A stretch of 64,000 bases of DNA from assembly GCF_002056795.1 (NCBI RefSeq), contig NZ_CP020104.1, forward strand, positions 3,049,001 to 3,113,000. The letters run 5' to 3'. Shown one piece after another: positions 55,021 through 63,981 of the stretch (position 1 is the stretch's first letter; each line of letters begins with the position of its first letter). A model generated the notes under the pieces. It had not been told where the DNA came from and did no database searches. It saw only the letters and a program-made list of their open reading frames with translations. The position numbers and the translations under genes are program-made. This stretch comes from Spirosoma aerolatum. GTDB lineage: Bacteria; Bacteroidota; Bacteroidia; Cytophagales; Spirosomataceae.

Positions 55021-56553
55021 CTATCGTGTCACTTCAGACGTATATTCAAACATGCCCAGACCCAAAACCTCGCTGGTATGTTTTCGGAGTTGCTGGCCAA
55101 GTTCGGGGTTTTGAGCCAGGACCTGGCCATAGGAAGGAATCATCTCCTTCAGTTTCTGCTGCCACGCTTCCGATTTGAGCTGTTCGGGGAAACAGCGTTT
55201 CAATAAGTCGAGCATAATCGATACGGCAGTCGATGCACCTGGCGATGCACCTAGCAAAGCGGCAATACTACCATCAGCCGCACTGACTACCTCGGTACCA
55301 AACTCCAGTACCCCGCCTTCCTCTTCATCTTTTTTGATCACCTGGACGCGCTGCCCGGCAATTTCCAGCTCCCAGTCTTCCATTTTGGCATCCGGGTAGT
55401 ATTCTTTCAGCGCATTCAGCCGATCTTCGGGCGATTGCATCACTTGCTGAATCAGGTATTTGGTCAATGGTATATTGTGCAGACCGGCCATTAGCATGGG
55501 GGCCATGTTGCTCAACTGAATGGATTTGGGTAAATCCATGTATGAGCCACTTTTCAGGAATTTCGTTGAAAAACCAGCGTAGGGGCCAAACAGTAATTCG
55601 CGTTTCCCATCGATCATGCGCGTATCGAGGTGTGGCACCGACATGGGTGGAGCACCCACTGATGCTTTACCATACACCTTGGCCTGGTGTCGTTCAATGA
55701 CTTCCCGATTGACGCACTTGAGCCATTGCCCACTAACCGGGAACCCGCCAAAGCCCCGACTTTCGGGAATATCTGATTTTTCGAGTAGCCGTAGCGAACC
55801 GCCACCGGCTCCAATGAATAAAAAGTCGGTCTGTATTTCCCGCTCCTGACGGGTCGTTACGTTTTCGACCCGGAGTTTCCAGCCCCCCAGACTCTTGGAA
55901 CGCCACAAATCATGTACATCGTGGGCAAAATAGAGTCGAACGCCCGGCATATCGTATAACCGCCGGAACATGGCACGAGTAAGTGCGCCAAAGTTGACAT
56001 CGGTGCCAATATCCATTTTAGTAGCTGCCACCGGTTGAGCCGGGTCACGATCTTCCATCACCAGCGGCATCCATTCGGCCAGTTGGCCTGGCTCTTCGGA
56101 ATACTGCATGCCGTGGAAGAGGTAGTTCTGCTGGAGCGCATCGTAGCGTTTGCGCAGATAGTCGACATTCTCAGCCCCCCACACAAAACTCATATGAGGA
56201 ATGGAGCGAATAAAATTGGGGGCATCGTGCAGAAAATCCTTCTGAATCAGGTAAGCCCAGAACTGTTTTGACTGTTCAAAGGATTCGGCAATTTTGATTG
56301 CTTTCGTTACGTCGATAGACCCATCTTCTTTTTCGGGCGTATAATTGAGTTCGCAAAAGGCCGAATGACCCGTTCCGGCATTGTTCCAGGCATCGGAGCT
56401 TTCGGCGGCTGCACTATCCAGTCGCTCGTAAATGTCGATGGTCAGGTCAGGTTGTAACTCTTTCAGAAGAACGCCCAGCGTGGCACTCATTATTCCAGCA
56501 CCGATCAGAATAACATCGGGACCTTTCTCGGTAGATTTTTTACGCTTCGCCAT
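55021..56553 (-). CDS. mqo: Malate:quinone oxidoreductase
   Basis: 510 residues. The N-terminal FAD loop VILIGAGIMSATLGVLL, the segment SSDAWNNAGTGHSAFCELNYTP typical of Mqo, VWGAENVDYLRKRY, and the C-terminal AALLGASPGASTAVSIML are all present. It is a peripheral membrane flavoenzyme oxidising malate to oxaloacetate with electrons passed to the quinone pool. With FumC (42859) it covers two successive citric-cycle steps in this window. Single gene, convergent with the LytTR gene and sharing its terminator. Confidence 0.95.
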   Translation of the reverse strand: MAKRKKSTEKGPDVILIGAGIMSATLGVLLKELQPDLTIDIYERLDSAAAESSDAWNNAGTGHSAFCELNYTPEKEDGSIDVTKAIKIAESFEQSKQFWAYLIQKDFLHDAPNFIRSIPHMSFVWGAENVDYLRKRYDALQQNYLFHGMQYSEEPGQLAEWMPLVMEDRDPAQPVAATKMDIGTDVNFGALTRAMFRRLYDMPGVRLYFAHDVHDLWRSKSLGGWKLRVENVTTRQEREIQTDFLFIGAGGGSLRLLEKSDIPESRGFGGFPVSGQWLKCVNREVIERHQAKVYGKASVGAPPMSVPHLDTRMIDGKRELLFGPYAGFSTKFLKSGSYMDLPKSIQLSNMAPMLMAGLHNIPLTKYLIQQVMQSPEDRLNALKEYYPDAKMEDWELEIAGQRVQVIKKDEEEGGVLEFGTEVVSAADGSIAALLGASPGASTAVSIMLDLLKRCFPEQLKSEAWQQKLKEMIPSYGQVLAQNPELGQQLRKHTSEVLGLGMFEYTSEVTR

Positions 56554-56671
56554 GATAATTGGTTGGCAGGTATGTATTCCTTATAGCTACAAATTTGAGA
56601 AACAGCTTGTTCAATGCCGTTCATCTTTCCTGATTTAATCCCATTAAATCTGTCGATTATAATGAATCTGA

Positions 56672-58378
56672 TTAGACGGCCTTGAAAATCTTTTCCAGGC
56701 ATTTAACTGTAATCAGGTACGTTGGTTTAACGCCCAAGGTTCCCAGGCTTCCCGAAGCCAGTGTAGCACCGGTCAGGAGTGGATTGTCAGATGCATAGTA
56801 AGCGTACCGCACCTTCACTGTGGCCGGAACACTGCCCCGTATTTTCGACTGAGCCTGAATGGCTTTCTGATAATGAGCGCCTTCCATTTCCAGGCCAATA
56901 GCGTTCCAGGACGAATTGCGGAAATAACTGAGTACATCTTTATTCTGGAGCGAGGTGCCCAGAACGGTTATCATAGCCCCTTCATACACCGGGATGCCGT
57001 TGCCTTCAAAATCTTCCTTACTAAAATCATTATCAAGGGGATAGTTGTCGGCGGTGCCTTCAAAAATGTGCGATGTAGGAATCATCAGATCCCCTTTTCC
57101 ACCCGTTAGAATCCCCGCTTTCCCGATTACTGAGATAGAGGTAACGTTGAGCGGGTCCGTTAGCTCATTATGTTCGTACGGTTTGAGGAGTTCGTCCATC
57201 GTTTCGAATGCCTGTTCACCAAACGCATAATCCATGACCAGCAACAGGGGCTTCGTTTCGCGGATATGTTTAGCGTCATGCGTGATCTCGGTGGGCAATT
57301 TTTTAGGTTCCAGCTTGGCCGTATCAATGAGTTGAACGAGCAGGCTGGTTCCGGCCATATCTTCCAGAATATGCATACCATGCTCTCTGGCGTAGCTAGT
57401 CACTTGCTTCCGAAGGTCCCGTTCGGCAGGTAGGCTGAGTTTCAGAGCCAGGTCGTACAGGTTATCCCAGGTTGTGAGGCCCGTTAAGGCTGTGGGCGCA
57501 TACAGGCAGTTCATCACACTATGCGGATTGGCGCTGATAACATGAACCGGACGATCCTGTAAGTTGTGTTCCCAGATATACTGTTTGATGCGGGTGGCCC
57601 ATCGTTCACCATACAGGTGTTGGCCAACCCGTTCGCGCAGCATGGGGGTAAAGTTGATTTCACGGGCTATTTTCGGTTCTACAAGCTCCCGAATCGATAC
57701 ACTGCCCAGGCTATAGACGATCTGAAACAGACCACTATTGGTGCCCGCATTTTCATCGAAACGTTGGTAAGCTTGTTGCGTTTCTTCGAAGGTACGGCCC
57801 AGAATCGAGCTGAGGTACATCAGAGCCAGTTCGCGCTCGTCGTCGTTGACGCTGCCACCCGACTGCACAATCGCTTCCAGTTTCTCCCATTCGCGGGTGC
57901 GGCTTCCCCGTTCCTGAAAGGCATTCCGCCGGATTTTATCGGCTTCCATAAACATGAACGTCAGGTGGGTAAGAATGTCGTAGATTTCGCTACGGCCATT
58001 GGTCACTTCAATTACCATCTGCTCACTGTCGATGCGAAAGCAATTCCGGCGACGTTTGGCGGGCACCAGTACCGGGAAGTGTGAATGTTCAAAACCTTCG
58101 CGCGAGGCCAGTGAGATGATCCGGCAGGATTCGATGCCTTTGGGTAACCGATCCATTACATACACAAGTCCATCCAGTTCAACGCGTTGAGGATCACCAA
58201 CCAGCCCATAGATTTCGGGTTGAAGCGTGAGCAGGGCTCGCCGAATTTCTTCGCCCGATACGCCCGAAGGTTTATAAAATCCCCGATTGAACAGATGGCG
58301 CATCGTAATATATAGACGCTCAATGGCTACACGAGACTCCTGTGCGCGTGTGAGGGGAGGAGAAGGAACAAGATTCAT
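56672..58378 (-). CDS. Two-part protein with nucleoside-phosphorylase-like C-terminus
   Basis: 568 residues from MNLVPSPPLTRAQ; a frame 9 codons longer is open. The N-terminal two thirds (about 1-390) are unfamiliar and include HLTFMFMEADKIRRNAFQER and ILEDMAGTSLLVQLIDTA. The C-terminal third resembles the nucleoside phosphorylase/nucleosidase fold: ISVIGKAGILTGGKGDLMIP, then AIGLEMEGAHYQKAI, where the Glu-Met-Glu is the ribose/base-binding motif of that fold. DUF6909-type annotation is likely, but I cannot confirm it. Soluble, no signal. Possible purine or NAD-related glycosidase. Confidence 0.65.
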   Translation of the reverse strand: MNLVPSPPLTRAQESRVAIERLYITMRHLFNRGFYKPSGVSGEEIRRALLTLQPEIYGLVGDPQRVELDGLVYVMDRLPKGIESCRIISLASREGFEHSHFPVLVPAKRRRNCFRIDSEQMVIEVTNGRSEIYDILTHLTFMFMEADKIRRNAFQERGSRTREWEKLEAIVQSGGSVNDDERELALMYLSSILGRTFEETQQAYQRFDENAGTNSGLFQIVYSLGSVSIRELVEPKIAREINFTPMLRERVGQHLYGERWATRIKQYIWEHNLQDRPVHVISANPHSVMNCLYAPTALTGLTTWDNLYDLALKLSLPAERDLRKQVTSYAREHGMHILEDMAGTSLLVQLIDTAKLEPKKLPTEITHDAKHIRETKPLLLVMDYAFGEQAFETMDELLKPYEHNELTDPLNVTSISVIGKAGILTGGKGDLMIPTSHIFEGTADNYPLDNDFSKEDFEGNGIPVYEGAMITVLGTSLQNKDVLSYFRNSSWNAIGLEMEGAHYQKAIQAQSKIRGSVPATVKVRYAYYASDNPLLTGATLASGSLGTLGVKPTYLITVKCLEKIFKAV

Positions 58379-58422
58379 GAATAGGAAGTGAAATAAGTTG
58401 GGCAAAGGTACGTGAAAAGGCT

Positions 58423-58475
58423 TTCTTACAGGATTTTCAGGATGTACAGGATTTTTGATTAAAATCCTGTAAGAA
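58423..58475. repeat. Word-palindrome N (ACAGGATTTT family)
   Basis: Perfect 15-bp arms TTCTTACAGGATTTT (58423-58437) and 58461-58475, with a third copy of ACAGGATTTTT (58446-58456) in the loop. Copies of the word continue to 58540 (AATCCTGTCGG), and it recurs at 53340-53362. Confidence 0.65.
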
Positions 58476-58550
58476 GTAAGAACCCTTCCCCCACGAACGC
58501 AAACAACGGCTAAATCCTATGAATCCTGTCGGAAAATAAAATAGGTTGGA

Positions 58551-58558
58551 TACTTTTG
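58551..58558 (+). promoter_or_regulatory. Possible -7 box of the DUF2279 gene
   Basis: TACTTTTG matches TAnnTTTG and lies 4 bases before the ATG at 58563, as at aguB. No -33 element is clear. If real, the message would be leaderless. Confidence 0.3.
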
Positions 58559-58562
58559 GCGC

Positions 58563-59507
58563 ATGAAAAACAGGATTCGGCGCGTTGGGTGGATAAGTGT
58601 ATACTGGCTAATGCTAACGCAGTCGATACAGGCGCAACCTATGCCAACAGTGTCTGTATCGCCTGAGCCAACAGGTATCAATCAGGGGCGGTTTATTGGT
58701 GTATTGGTGGGTACGGCGGCTTTTTATACCGTAACGCTGCTGATGCTTCGCAAGCAATGGTATAAAAAGAAAGTGCCGTTTCATAGCTTCAACGACAATG
58801 CCGAATGGCTCCAGATGGATAAAGTAGGGCATGCGGCAACGGCTTATTGTATGAGCCGGGGAGGCTATGAGCTGATGCGCTGGAGTGGCGTCAATGAACG
58901 GGCCAGTATTCTGACGGGCGGTTTACTTGCTCTTCTATTTCAGACTACTCTCGAAGTATACGATGGGCATGCAGAAGGGTGGGGGTTTTCGAAAGGCGAT
59001 ATGATCGCTAACGTGGCCGGAACAGCCCTGTTTATGGGGCAGCAATACGGAGCAGGACAGCAGGTGGTTAGTTTGAAATATGGCTTCCGGAAAACTATTT
59101 TTCCGCCCTATCGTCCCAATCTGCTTGGCAAGACTACCGGCCAGCAAATGCTGAAAGACTATAACGGTCAGCAATATTGGGTATCGGTCAACCTGGCATC
59201 GGTACTCCAGGTGGGGCCTGATTTCCCGCGTTGGCTCAATCTGGATGTTGGGTATAGTGGTAGCGGCATGATTGGTGGACATGAGAACCCAAAAGTGGTT
59301 GATGCGGCTGGTAATGAAGTGACATTTACCCGGTATCGGCAATTCTTTATTTCGCCTGATGCCGACCTGTCGAGAGTAGGTGCCTTTTCGCCCTCCCTAC
59401 AGCGTTTTATTGGTACAGCTCAGTTCTTTAAAATTCCTGCTCCCTCGCTTGAATTCAATCGCATAAAAGGTGTACGGTTTCACCCATTGATCCTGCCAAA
59501 AGAATAA
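58563..59507 (+). CDS. DUF2279-like envelope protein
   Basis: 314 residues. Signal peptide (about 1-24, SIQA), a transmembrane segment (about 45-65), then LQMDKVGHAATAYCMSRGGYELMRW and a second membrane region with FQTTLEVYDGHAEGWGFSKGDMIANVAGTALF, where the Asp/Glu/His pattern is typical of DUF2279 (YfiM-like). The last 150 residues are soluble and carry aromatic strands, perhaps periplasmic. Function unknown. Its TAA stop is part of the terminator stem shared with the HtrA gene. Confidence 0.75.
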   Translation: MKNRIRRVGWISVYWLMLTQSIQAQPMPTVSVSPEPTGINQGRFIGVLVGTAAFYTVTLLMLRKQWYKKKVPFHSFNDNAEWLQMDKVGHAATAYCMSRGGYELMRWSGVNERASILTGGLLALLFQTTLEVYDGHAEGWGFSKGDMIANVAGTALFMGQQYGAGQQVVSLKYGFRKTIFPPYRPNLLGKTTGQQMLKDYNGQQYWVSVNLASVLQVGPDFPRWLNLDVGYSGSGMIGGHENPKVVDAAGNEVTFTRYRQFFISPDADLSRVGAFSPSLQRFIGTAQFFKIPAPSLEFNRIKGVRFHPLILPKE

Positions 59508-59562
59508 AGCATGAACGAGCGGCATGTTGACGCAAGCCATCAGTTCGCTCGTTCATGCTTTA
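59505..59562. terminator. Bidirectional terminator overlapping a stop codon
   Basis: Perfect 17-bp stem (TAAAGCATGAACGAGCG at 59505-59521 with 59546-59562), 24-base loop. The first three bases are the stop codon of the DUF2279 gene; the right side abuts the stop of the convergent protease gene (59565). Confidence 0.8.
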
Positions 59563-59564
59563 AT

Positions 59565-60644
59565 TTACTTCATCTCGCCGGGCGTAACCATGATCCCTTT
59601 CTTACGATTTTGCCGTAAAACCGTCAGTTGTGTAAGTCGGCCGATGCTGTCGTCGGTAAGCAACCGATGGAGATCATCGACCGTAGCTACCGGCTGTCCG
59701 TTGAATTCCACAATGATGTCGCCTTCGTGTAATTCGCTATTCCCGGCTACCCCATCCGGCTCTACACTCACAACCATTACGCCCGATTTTGTCGTTAGTT
59801 GATTGTATTGCTTGATTCGTTCAGTTAGATTAATCAGTTGTCCGGCGATGCCCAGATAGCCCCGGCGAACTCGGCCGTGCATGATGAGTTTACCAGCAAC
59901 CAGGGCCGCCAGATTCGACGAAACGGCAAAGCAGATACCCTGTGCCGGCAAAATAACAGCTGTGTTTACCCCAATGACATCACCATTTGAATTGACCAAA
60001 GGACCACCAGAGTTCCCCGGATTCAGAGCCGCATCGGTTTGAATAACATCGTCGATCAGGCGGCCCGATTCGGAACGTAAAGTTCGGCCGAGCGCACTAA
60101 CTACCCCAGCCGTCAGCGAGTATTGAAAGCCGTATGGGTTACCAACTGCAATGGCGATCTGGCCTACCTGAACTTGTTTCGAATCGGCAAATCGGATCGC
60201 TTTCAGCCCATCTGCGTAAATCTTGATCACGGCAATATCGGTGGCAGGATCGCGGCCAATCAGCGTTGCTTCATATTCGTTTGAATCAGGGAGTGATACC
60301 TGAATGTTGCTGGCACCCGCCACTACGTGGTTGTTCGTGATAATATAGCCATCGGTAGAGATAATGAAGCCAGACCCCGTGCCTCCATCCGACTCACCCC
60401 GTCCAGGCGGTCGGCGGGTAGCTGGATTGTTTTTAGCTGATTCCTGCGTAGAAGAACGGCCACTTACTTTAATCTGTACAACGGACTGGCTTACTTTTTT
60501 GGCTACCGTGACAACGGTATTTGAGTAGGCATCCAGAAGCGTCCCATCCTGAGTGGCCATCATCCCCGGCTGCAATGGCGTTTCCGAAAATGTAATGAAT
60601 TGCGTGTCCATACCTAAAGTTGGTTCAGTGATTTGGGTGCCCAT
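59565..60644 (-). CDS. HtrA/DegP-like serine protease with PDZ domain, no export signal
   Basis: 359 residues. Trypsin-like S1C domain with catalytic His106 (TNNHVVAG), Asp136 (ATDIAVIKI) and Ser212 (NPGNSGGPL); a PDZ domain follows (about 255-350) with RRGYLGIAGQ and the ligand-loop segment SGVMVVSVEPDGVAGNSELHEGD. The N-terminus MGTQITEPTLGMDTQF has no signal peptide or membrane helix, and an in-frame stop lies 13 codons upstream, so no longer start can supply one. Either it is cytoplasmic, or it is secreted by an unknown route. It probably degrades or senses misfolded proteins. Divergent from the small gene at 60790. Confidence 0.9.
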   Translation of the reverse strand: MGTQITEPTLGMDTQFITFSETPLQPGMMATQDGTLLDAYSNTVVTVAKKVSQSVVQIKVSGRSSTQESAKNNPATRRPPGRGESDGGTGSGFIISTDGYIITNNHVVAGASNIQVSLPDSNEYEATLIGRDPATDIAVIKIYADGLKAIRFADSKQVQVGQIAIAVGNPYGFQYSLTAGVVSALGRTLRSESGRLIDDVIQTDAALNPGNSGGPLVNSNGDVIGVNTAVILPAQGICFAVSSNLAALVAGKLIMHGRVRRGYLGIAGQLINLTERIKQYNQLTTKSGVMVVSVEPDGVAGNSELHEGDIIVEFNGQPVATVDDLHRLLTDDSIGRLTQLTVLRQNRKKGIMVTPGEMK

Positions 60645-60682
60645 TACACGTTCTGTTCCAATTGATTTTGATGATAGTTATG

Positions 60683-60698
60683 TGGCGTTTATACGCCA
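60683..60698. promoter_or_regulatory. Small palindrome in the divergent protease/DUF region
   Basis: TGGCGT (60683-60688) and ACGCCA (60693-60698) around TTAT, in the 145-base region between the divergent protease and small-protein genes. It could be a regulator site; no direct support. Confidence 0.3.
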
Positions 60699-60789
60699 TT
60701 TTGTCATTTTAGTATTTATCAACAGTAGCAATGTGTTAAAAAAACCTCTTACTTTGTATAACGTTCGGTTAAAATGGCAGATTTAACCT

Positions 60790-60966
60790 ATGTCCTTTCA
60801 AGAGTATTTAAGTCAGAAGAAGATCAGTGTCGAACAATTTCAGCAGGCCGAACCGGCCCGATTTGAAGAATGGCAGCGCGAATTCGGGCAAATGCATCCC
60901 GAAAGCTTTACCGCTCAGAAGAAATTTCTTTTGAATGATACCCGAAGAAAGTACCTTGTCCGTTAA
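60790..60966 (+). CDS. Small soluble protein, unknown
   Basis: 58 residues: begins MSFQEYLSQKKISVEQF and ends TRRKYLVR. Amphipathic, charged, with no membrane segment. Codon usage and an ordered helix-like pattern (FQQAEPARFEEWQREFG) support translation, and it sits in front of the DUF4332 gene with a 61-base gap on the same strand. Too short for routine ORF calling. No function known. Confidence 0.65.
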   Translation: MSFQEYLSQKKISVEQFQQAEPARFEEWQREFGQMHPESFTAQKKFLLNDTRRKYLVR

Positions 60967-61027
60967 AAAAGTACCAAACAGCCCGAAGGTCGGGTTGTAT
61001 TAATTATTTAAAACTCAACATTATTTC

Positions 61028-61435
61028 ATGAGCCTTACATTAGGAGAACTGCGAGGCATAACAGATGCTGTTCTAAATGCCCTAAAGGCACAAGGTATTA
61101 GCGACGCTGATTCGTTACTTGAAGCAACCCGAACCCCTGAAGACCGCAAAGCGTTGTCGTCGGCAAGTGGGGTTGATTCAAAAGCTATTCTGGAACTGGC
61201 CAATCGCGCTGATCTGGCACGCATCAAGGGTATTGGCCGGGTTTATAGTGACCTTATGGAAGAAGCGGGGGTTGATACAGTGAAAGAACTGGCTCAACGC
61301 GCGGCCGACAACCTGCATGCTAAACTGATTCAGATTAACAAAGTACGGCAGTATACACAGCGCCCTCCTTCCGTTGAACAAATTGGCGATTTCGTCGAGC
61401 AGGCTAAAAAGCTGCCAAGAATGCTTGAATATTAA
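61028..61435 (+). CDS. DUF4332 helix-hairpin-helix-like protein
   Basis: 135 residues. Two helix-hairpin-helix-like units: LRGITDAVLNALKAQGISDADSLL and LARIKGIGRVYSDLMEEAGVDTVKEL, where IKGIG is the hairpin. This matches DUF4332 proteins, which resemble the DNA-binding helix-hairpin-helix of polymerases. Soluble. Likely a nucleic-acid-associated or scaffold protein; role unknown. Follows the small gene at 60790 and probably shares its transcript. Confidence 0.78.
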   Translation: MSLTLGELRGITDAVLNALKAQGISDADSLLEATRTPEDRKALSSASGVDSKAILELANRADLARIKGIGRVYSDLMEEAGVDTVKELAQRAADNLHAKLIQINKVRQYTQRPPSVEQIGDFVEQAKKLPRMLEY

Positions 61436-61562
61436 AGAAGAGTAATCGAATAAGCTGAATCCGATGAGCCGAAACGGATAGCTACCTATTTTATTCCGAC
61501 TCAAGGCTTCAATGTCGGATTCTTACGGCACTCTCTTTTTTGACAACAAAGCTACCCAGTGA

Positions 61563-61583
61563 GCGTCACTGTCTCAGTGACGC
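61563..61583. repeat. Hairpin between DUF4332 and cdaA
   Basis: GCGTCACTG (61563-61571), TCT, CAGTGACGC (61575-61583): a perfect 9-bp stem with a 3-base loop. It lies between convergent stops and has no T tract, so it could be a factor-dependent terminator or another repeat unit. Confidence 0.55.
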
Positions 61584-61641
61584 CACGGTTCTCCTTTTGT
61601 ATTATTCCGGGTTGAAAAGCGATCAGTCCCTATCTGGCTAA

Positions 61642-62448
61642 TTAATGTGTTTTTGGGGCCCGTAAGTATCCTTCCAGGCGACTTTCCAGTTCGGGTAAAC
61701 TCAAGTTGGTATACAACTCACCGTTGAGCGCGAGCGATAGACGTCCGCTTTCTTCTGATACAGCAATAACCGCTGCATCAGTGGCTTCGCTCATTCCCAG
61801 AGCAGCCCGGTGCCGAAAACCAAGGGTAGCGGGTAGCTCATCATCTTCCGAAACAGGTAAAATGCAACGGGCTGCCCGAATTCGACCTTCACTGATGAGC
61901 ACGGCTCCATCGTGTAGTGGACTGTACTGGCTAAAGATGGCCAGTAATAAGGGTTTCGACATATCGGCATCAATGATTTCTCCCGACTGAGCGAATTTTT
62001 CCAGATCATCATTTTTCTGCAATACGAGTAAACCGCCCGAAAATTCACCACTTAGCGCTTTGCAGGTGTCTAGAATGGGTTTAAGCGAGGCATAGGCGTC
62101 CATAATTTCGGTCTCCCGAAGGAGCCACCGTTTGAACAGCCGACTGTTACTTAGGTTAGTCGATTTGCCAATCAACAATAAAAAGCGCCGGATTTCGTGC
62201 TGAAAAATGATAATCAGCGCCAGGGCACCCACACTGATGAAATACTCCAGAATGGTAGTCATCAGGTTGAGGCCAAGTGCCTTTACCAGTAAATAGGCAA
62301 GGTAAACCAGCAGATACCCGACAAAGACGCGGCTGGCGACACTCCCACGAACAAGATGATAAATCTGGTAAATAAGTAGGGTGACGAGCCCAATATCCAA
62401 TAAATCGAGCCACCCGATTTCTAAAAAACCCAGGCGAAAAGCCAGCAT
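61642..62448 (-). CDS. cdaA: Diadenylate cyclase (CdaA type)
   Basis: 268 residues. Three N-terminal membrane helices (about 15-33, 40-60 and 64-83), a linker helix, and the DisA_N cyclase domain (about 105-255) with the catalytic DGA (180-182, SPLHDGAVLI) and RHR (212-214, GFRHRAALGMSEATDA). It makes c-di-AMP from two ATP, controlling potassium and osmolyte balance and envelope stress. The usual CdaR partner gene is not adjacent. The gene stands alone on the minus strand, 155 bases after the rnz stop. Confidence 0.93.
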   Translation of the reverse strand: MLAFRLGFLEIGWLDLLDIGLVTLLIYQIYHLVRGSVASRVFVGYLLVYLAYLLVKALGLNLMTTILEYFISVGALALIIIFQHEIRRFLLLIGKSTNLSNSRLFKRWLLRETEIMDAYASLKPILDTCKALSGEFSGGLLVLQKNDDLEKFAQSGEIIDADMSKPLLLAIFSQYSPLHDGAVLISEGRIRAARCILPVSEDDELPATLGFRHRAALGMSEATDAAVIAVSEESGRLSLALNGELYTNLSLPELESRLEGYLRAPKTH

Positions 62449-62603
62449 GAACCAATAAAGAAAGTTTACGGGCTAAAGATAAACAGAATAATGTACTTGG
62501 ATAGGCTGAATTATTATCGGCTGTTTCAGAGGATAGGATAGAAACTCGGGTTCATTGCCTTGAGCCCTGAAACGTATGATCGATATGAAGCCAGATTAAG
62601 TGG

Positions 62604-63551
62604 CTATATATCAATTGTTTGTCCTTCCGTTGCCAGGTAGGTTTCAGGGAAAATAGCTCTGGCTTCCTCCAGAAATAGCTCGAATTGCTTGTAGCGCGAC
62701 GAAAAATGACCAATTAGCAAACGGCCAGCCTGTGCTTTAGAGGCAATCATAGCCGCCTGCCCAGCCGTCGAATGATACACCTCTGCTGCTCGCTGACTGT
62801 TGTCCTGCAAAAAAGTGGCTTCATGGTATAACACGTTGACGCCCTGCAATTGGGTAGTCAGTTCTTCCACGTAGCGCGTATCGGAGCAGAATGCGTAGGA
62901 GCGGGGAGACGGGGCCGGTTCAGTATAATCAGCAGCAGCGTAGAGTAGCCGACCGTCGGCATCCAGAATATCCCTGCCTTCTTTCAACTGCTTTAGGTAG
63001 GCAATAGGGACCTCGGCTGGTAGTTTTTCCCGCAGTAGGTGAGGCTTAGCCTGTTTCTCACGAAAGAGGTAGCCGGTACAGTCGATCCGGTGCTGCAATG
63101 GAATCGACTGTACAGTCATCAGAGGATGATCGAGTAAGAGCGCTGACTGGTCTGGATCGACAGCCTGAAAATGAAGGCGAAAGCCAAGCCGGGAATCCGA
63201 CACCCGGAAAATGGTTGTCAACACCTCATCGAGCCCGCGTGGACCGAACAGGTGTAAGTCTTCGGTCCGTCCTGCCATGTTCAGTGACGATAGGAGTGGA
63301 GCCAACCCAAAATAGTGATCGCCGTGCAAGTGACTGATAAAAATGTAGCGAAGCCTGCCCGGACGAATCCGTTGTTCGAGCAGACGGTATTGGGTACCTT
63401 CGCCACAATCGATCAGAATGTATTCGTTACCGATGGTCAGCAAATGAGCGGTCTGATGGAGTCGAAGTGAGGGAGTGGCCGAACCGGCCCCGAGTACAGT
63501 CAACGTAAATGGGGTATGGTTCGGACGATGGGTTTCCGATTCATGGGGCAT
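62604..63551 (-). CDS. rnz: Ribonuclease Z
   Basis: 315 residues from the ATG of MPHESETHRPN; an earlier in-frame start at 63632 would overlap the STAS gene by 59 bases and adds unconserved residues. Metallo-beta-lactamase fold with LGAGSATPS, the zinc motif ISHLHGDHYFG (His74, His76, Asp78, His79), and downstream zinc ligands in SDTRYVEEL, YHEATF and GHFSSRY. It cuts 3' trailers of tRNA precursors. It follows the STAS gene by 22 bases. Confidence 0.93.
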   Translation of the reverse strand: MPHESETHRPNHTPFTLTVLGAGSATPSLRLHQTAHLLTIGNEYILIDCGEGTQYRLLEQRIRPGRLRYIFISHLHGDHYFGLAPLLSSLNMAGRTEDLHLFGPRGLDEVLTTIFRVSDSRLGFRLHFQAVDPDQSALLLDHPLMTVQSIPLQHRIDCTGYLFREKQAKPHLLREKLPAEVPIAYLKQLKEGRDILDADGRLLYAAADYTEPAPSPRSYAFCSDTRYVEELTTQLQGVNVLYHEATFLQDNSQRAAEVYHSTAGQAAMIASKAQAGRLLIGHFSSRYKQFELFLEEARAIFPETYLATEGQTIDI

Positions 63552-63573
63552 TTCTACACGCGTTAGGGCTGCG

Positions 63574-63981
63574 TTAGGCCTCGACACTGCCTCCGACATC
63601 ATACTCGTCATCTGCTTCACTACGGAAGTCATTTTCCAATTCGTTCATAAAAACAGCGTCGATGGCTTCTTCCACGGTTGGCAGAATCGTCAGATCGCTG
63701 AGACGAGCTGTATCCAGAAATGAAATCAGATCGTCATTTTTTGTAACAACAATCAATAGACCCTGTTCATTGGTACATTGCCGACTTATTTTTCGAATTG
63801 TCGATACCCCTGCCGGATCGATCGACTGGACAGGGGCCGTATCAATGATGATATTGCTGTAGCCCTCCCGAAAAAGATTACGGCTAAGCGTCTCAAAGTC
63901 AGTTGTTATAGCCTCCCCGAAAACATTCTCTGTTAATCGGATCAGGGCGTATTGTTCGTTTTTCTCGATGCTATAATTCAT
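63574..63981 (-). CDS. STAS-domain protein, anti-sigma antagonist-like
   Basis: 135 residues. A STAS domain (about 1-112) with NIIIDTAPVQSIDPAGVSTIRKIS; in SpoIIAA-type antagonists the position after Ile-Asp is a phosphorylated Ser, but here it reads Pro-Ala, so phospho-switching is unlikely unless Ser53 or Ser60 takes over. The C-terminal tail is strongly acidic (ENDFRSEADDEYDVGG). The gene is upstream of rnz, a pairing I recall as frequent in Bacteroidota. Probably a non-phosphorylated interaction domain. Confidence 0.8.
   Translation of the reverse strand: MNYSIEKNEQYALIRLTENVFGEAITTDFETLSRNLFREGYSNIIIDTAPVQSIDPAGVSTIRKISRQCTNEQGLLIVVTKNDDLISFLDTARLSDLTILPTVEEAIDAVFMNELENDFRSEADDEYDVGGSVEA

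Noticed and set aside
63551..63632. Longer RNase Z with 27 extra N-terminal residues
   Set aside because: It would overlap the STAS gene, and the extra residues are not like any RNase Z N-terminus; the ATG at 63551 fits the 22-base gap.
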